From JABWBD01 sp040768665 (GTDB lineage: Bacteria > Planctomycetota > Planctomycetia > Pirellulales > Thermoguttaceae): a stretch of 64,000 nt of DNA. The notes under the pieces are model-generated. The model made no database searches. It saw only the letters and a list, made by a program, of their open reading frames with translations, and was not told where the DNA came from. The stretch's first letter is position 1. Every line of letters begins with the position of its first letter. The stretch covers positions 62,001-126,000 of the forward strand of contig JAXGMN010000021.1 of the NCBI GenBank assembly GCA_040768665.1. The letters run 5' to 3'. A program made the translations under genes and the position numbers. Below, piece by piece: positions 61,866 through 64,000 of the stretch.

Positions 61866-63292
61866 ATGTCCGAGAAGAACCGTCTGACAAGGCGAACGAG
61901 CTTGAAGGGCTTGGCTTGATGGGAGCGGCAGCACTGTTTGGCGGGTCGGCAGGAGCCCCGGCCTGCGGCACATCGGCCCCCTCCGAACAGTCAACGGATG
62001 TGAGGAAGGAGATCTTCTCCAGGGTCTGGGAAACGCCCCTGATCGACACTCACGAACACCTATGTGAAGAAAAGGACCGGCTTGCCGGCAGCGGCCCGGA
62101 TGACTGGTCCGTTGTCTTGGCCGGGTACTTGGGCTCCGACCTGATTACCGCGGGGATGCCGAGAAACGTTCATGGCAAGTTCTACTCAAAGGGGCTTTCG
62201 CCGACCGAGAAGTGGGTGTTGGTTGAGCCTTACTGGTCCGCGGTGAAACATACGGGCTACGGGCAGGCCGCTCGGATCTCCATCCGGGAACTCTACGGCG
62301 TGGACGACCTGTCGGCAGCCACCGTCGAAAAGGTGCAGGCACAGTACGAGAAGCTCCGACGTCCGGGGTTTTATCGACACATCCTCTGCGAGATCGGCAA
62401 GATCGAGTCCTGTCAGGTCAACTCATCCAACCCGCCCTTTATTGAATCCGCTCAGCCAACTCTCCTGATGCAGGACATCAGCATCGTTGGGATGTTCACC
62501 GAACCGAATCTGAAGCTGTTTGGCGATCCGACCGGACTGGATGCCTCTGGGTTGCCCGACTGGCACAAGGTGATCGACTGGTGGTTTGGGAAGTATGGGC
62601 AGTACGCTGTGGCCGTGAAGTCTCAGGACGCCTATCGTCGGGACATCGATTACCAGCCGACTTCCGCCGAGAACGCCGAACCGGTCTTCAAGAAGAAGAT
62701 GGAGAAGGAACCGGTGTCGCCCGAGGAACAGAAGGCTTTGGAGGATCACCTCTTCTGGTACGCCGTGTCGAGGGCCACCGAGCACGAGCTGCCGGTGAAG
62801 CTCCATACCGGCTACTATGCAGGCGACAACCGAATGCCACTGTCCCGCCTGCTCCAAAACGCCGGCTCCGCTTGCGATCTGTGCCGTGCTGCGCCCGAGA
62901 CCCAGTTCGTGTTCATGCACATCTGCTATCCCTACTACGAGGAATTGATTTCGGTCGCCAAGCAGTACACCAACGCCTACGTGGACATGTGCTGGGCGTG
63001 GATCATCAATCCCTTGGCGGCGAAAGATTTCCTCAAGAAATACCTGGTCACGGCCCCGGCGAACAAGATCGTCACCTTCGGCGGGGACTATCGCTACGTC
63101 GAGCAGGTTTTGGGGCACGCAATCATTGCCCGGCAAGGGACCGCCCTTGCCTTGAGCGAACTGGTCGAGGAAGGCTGGCTGAGCATCGACGATGCCTTGG
63201 CCCTTATTGACCCGATCATGCACGGCAACGCTCGGCGGATTTTCCGTCTGGCGGCAAAAGAAAAGGCGCTGAAGAGTGTCCCTTGGGCATGA
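61866..63292 (+). pseudogene. Tat-exported amidohydrolase with a frameshift in the signal region
   Basis: ATG 61866 follows GAGGAGG (61852-61858) at seven bases and begins a Tat signal, MSEKNRLTRRTSLKGL, but that frame meets TGA at 61917. The remaining signal and whole enzyme lie in another frame (EGLGLMGAAALFGGSAGAPA, then TPLIDTHEHLCEE with the metal HxH, ELPVKLHTGYY, FVFMHICYPYYEELIS, IVTFGGDYRYVEQ, ending AKEKALKSVP). Restoring one base near 61911-61916 joins them as TSLKGLGLMGAAAL. The enzyme is an amidohydrolase-2-type TIM barrel with its His and Asp ligands. As read, only a truncated form from ATG 61919 or 61763 could be made. Sequencing error is possible. Confidence 0.7.
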
Positions 63293-63293
63293 A

Positions 63294-63480
63294 TCATCTT
63301 CGCACCCCGTCCCGATGCAACTCATCGCCAAAATGCTCGTCGTGCAGTCTGGAACAGATATCCGCCAGGCGGATTTCGGAGCGGTCGCAGAACTCCCTCA
63401 GCCGCTCGTTGGGGTAGTCCCGTTTCTGCCACAGCTCCCGAGCGCGTCGATGAAGAATCGTTTTCAGAAGGATTGAGCAC
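63294..63480 (-). pseudogene. Possible C-terminal fragment of a leftward gene
   Basis: The leftward frame ending at 63294 reads HRRARELWQKRDYPNERLRE, FCDRSEIRLADICSRLHDEH, FGDELHRDG, which has the composition of a real protein end, but no start or upstream part exists. The family is not recognised. Confidence 0.25.
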
Positions 63481-63481
63481 C

Positions 63482-64000
63482 ATGAAACGCAAAGGTTCGG
63501 GCTCTTCTGCCGTGGCAGGGCTGGTGGCTGCGACGGTAGCTTTGGTGCTGGCAGGCCGTGGCAAAGCCGCAGACGACGCGGGATCGGTCAAGCCCACCCG
63601 TCAGATGAAGCTGTGCAAGGAGATCGACCTCGGCCGGCACAAGGGGAGTTTTCCCTGCCTGGGCGACCTGGACGCCGATGGAAAGGTCGACTTCCTGCTC
63701 TACCGCCAGGGGCCGCAGACGACTCCGGGTTACGTGGTTGCCCTGAACCACGACGGAAAGAAGCTCTGGGAGATCGGCGACCCGTCGATTCAAAGTCACA
63801 TGCCCGATGGCGTCGGGAAAGAGCCTGCACTGCGAGGGCTCGCCTTGATCTACGACATCGACCAGGACGGCCGGTCGGAGGTCATTACGGAGTTCTGGAA
63901 GGATGGCAAGCCGATGCTGTATGTGCTGGACGGAGCGACGGGCACGATCGAGCAGGTCCGAGAGTCGCCGTTCGACCTGGCGGTACGAGGAGGAAAACGA
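63482..64000 (+). CDS. Secreted FG-GAP/VCBS-type repeat protein, 3' end outside window
   Basis: The frame from ATG 63482 stays open to the window edge (173 residues). Signal peptide SSAVAGLVAATVALVLAGRG. Then beta-propeller-like repeats with calcium-type loops: CLGDLDADGKVDFLLYRQGP and LIYDIDQDGRSEVITEFWKD, plus YVVALNHDGKKLWEIGD and MLYVLDGATG. This pattern is typical of FG-GAP/rhamnogalacturonan-lyase-type proteins of Planctomycetota. Polysaccharide binding or degradation is inferred; the catalytic part, if any, is not in the window. Confidence 0.8.
   Translation, partial: MKRKGSGSSAVAGLVAATVALVLAGRGKAADDAGSVKPTRQMKLCKEIDLGRHKGSFPCLGDLDADGKVDFLLYRQGPQTTPGYVVALNHDGKKLWEIGDPSIQSHMPDGVGKEPALRGLALIYDIDQDGRSEVITEFWKDGKPMLYVLDGATGTIEQVRESPFDLAVRGGKR

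Overview
The window looks like a chromosomal segment of a member of the Planctomycetota, probably of Pirellulales type. It is GC-rich and carries hallmark planctomycete families: DUF1501 and DUF1549/DUF1553 secreted proteins, PSCyt1-type cytochrome/WD40 fusions, DUF1080, a sulfatase, Gfo/Idh/MocA proteins with Tat signals, PEGA-domain kinases, GYF-domain membrane proteins and many palindromic intergenic repeats. I assign it from gene content alone; there is no rRNA or tRNA in the window.

Layout. 1-10.0 kb is a surface-polysaccharide cluster. A sulfotransferase-glycosyltransferase fusion, three tandem paralogous GT-B glycosyltransferases, two left-handed beta-helix acyltransferases and a truncated PP-loop-like gene run rightward with overlapping ends. 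A GT4 glycosyltransferase and a pyruvyltransferase-pseudokinase fusion run leftward to meet them. An uncharacterised C-terminal domain is shared by the first gene and the pyruvyltransferase fusion. 10.2-11.3 kb holds a decayed IS630-type transposase. 11.4-16.7 kb is a TolC-like / HlyD-like / MacB-like-permease export set with no ATPase gene beside it. 17.1-17.7 kb is a small HIT-family operon.

17.9-27.8 kb is a decayed accessory (defence-like) region. It contains a complete IS66-type element that carries a DruA/DUF4338 passenger gene, a 5' remnant of a large gene just outside the IS, a TIR-domain gene cut by an in-frame TGA, a DUF3427 helicase that has lost its helicase core, an intact VapC-type toxin-antitoxin pair and an orphan glycyl-radical-enzyme C-terminus. 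Most of the coding signal here is broken.

27.8-61 kb is mostly core-like planctomycete content. It includes a Tat aldo/keto-reductase-like protein, a GYF membrane protein, a DUF1080 protein, a PAS histidine kinase followed by mutM, the DUF1501 - PPC - DUF1549/1553 - cytochrome/WD40 group, a leftward carbohydrate operon (PIG-L deacetylase, GATase-like, PPi-type phosphofructokinase, ROK kinase), a Gfo/Idh/MocA protein, a CPBP protease fusion, a sulfatase, a DUF4091-type glycosidase and an ECF sigma factor coupled to a Ser/Thr kinase. 61.7-64 kb has an amidohydrolase whose Tat signal lies in a different frame from its body, and the start of a secreted repeat protein that runs off the window.

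Between 28.9 and 60.3 kb at least eight copies of a structured repeat sit at gene borders. They share an inner core GGGGACAGG...CCAGTCCCC and fall into two subfamilies with different outer arms. This dispersed repeat family, the DruA-carrying IS66 and the shared C-terminal domain of the polysaccharide cluster are the most unusual signals I see.
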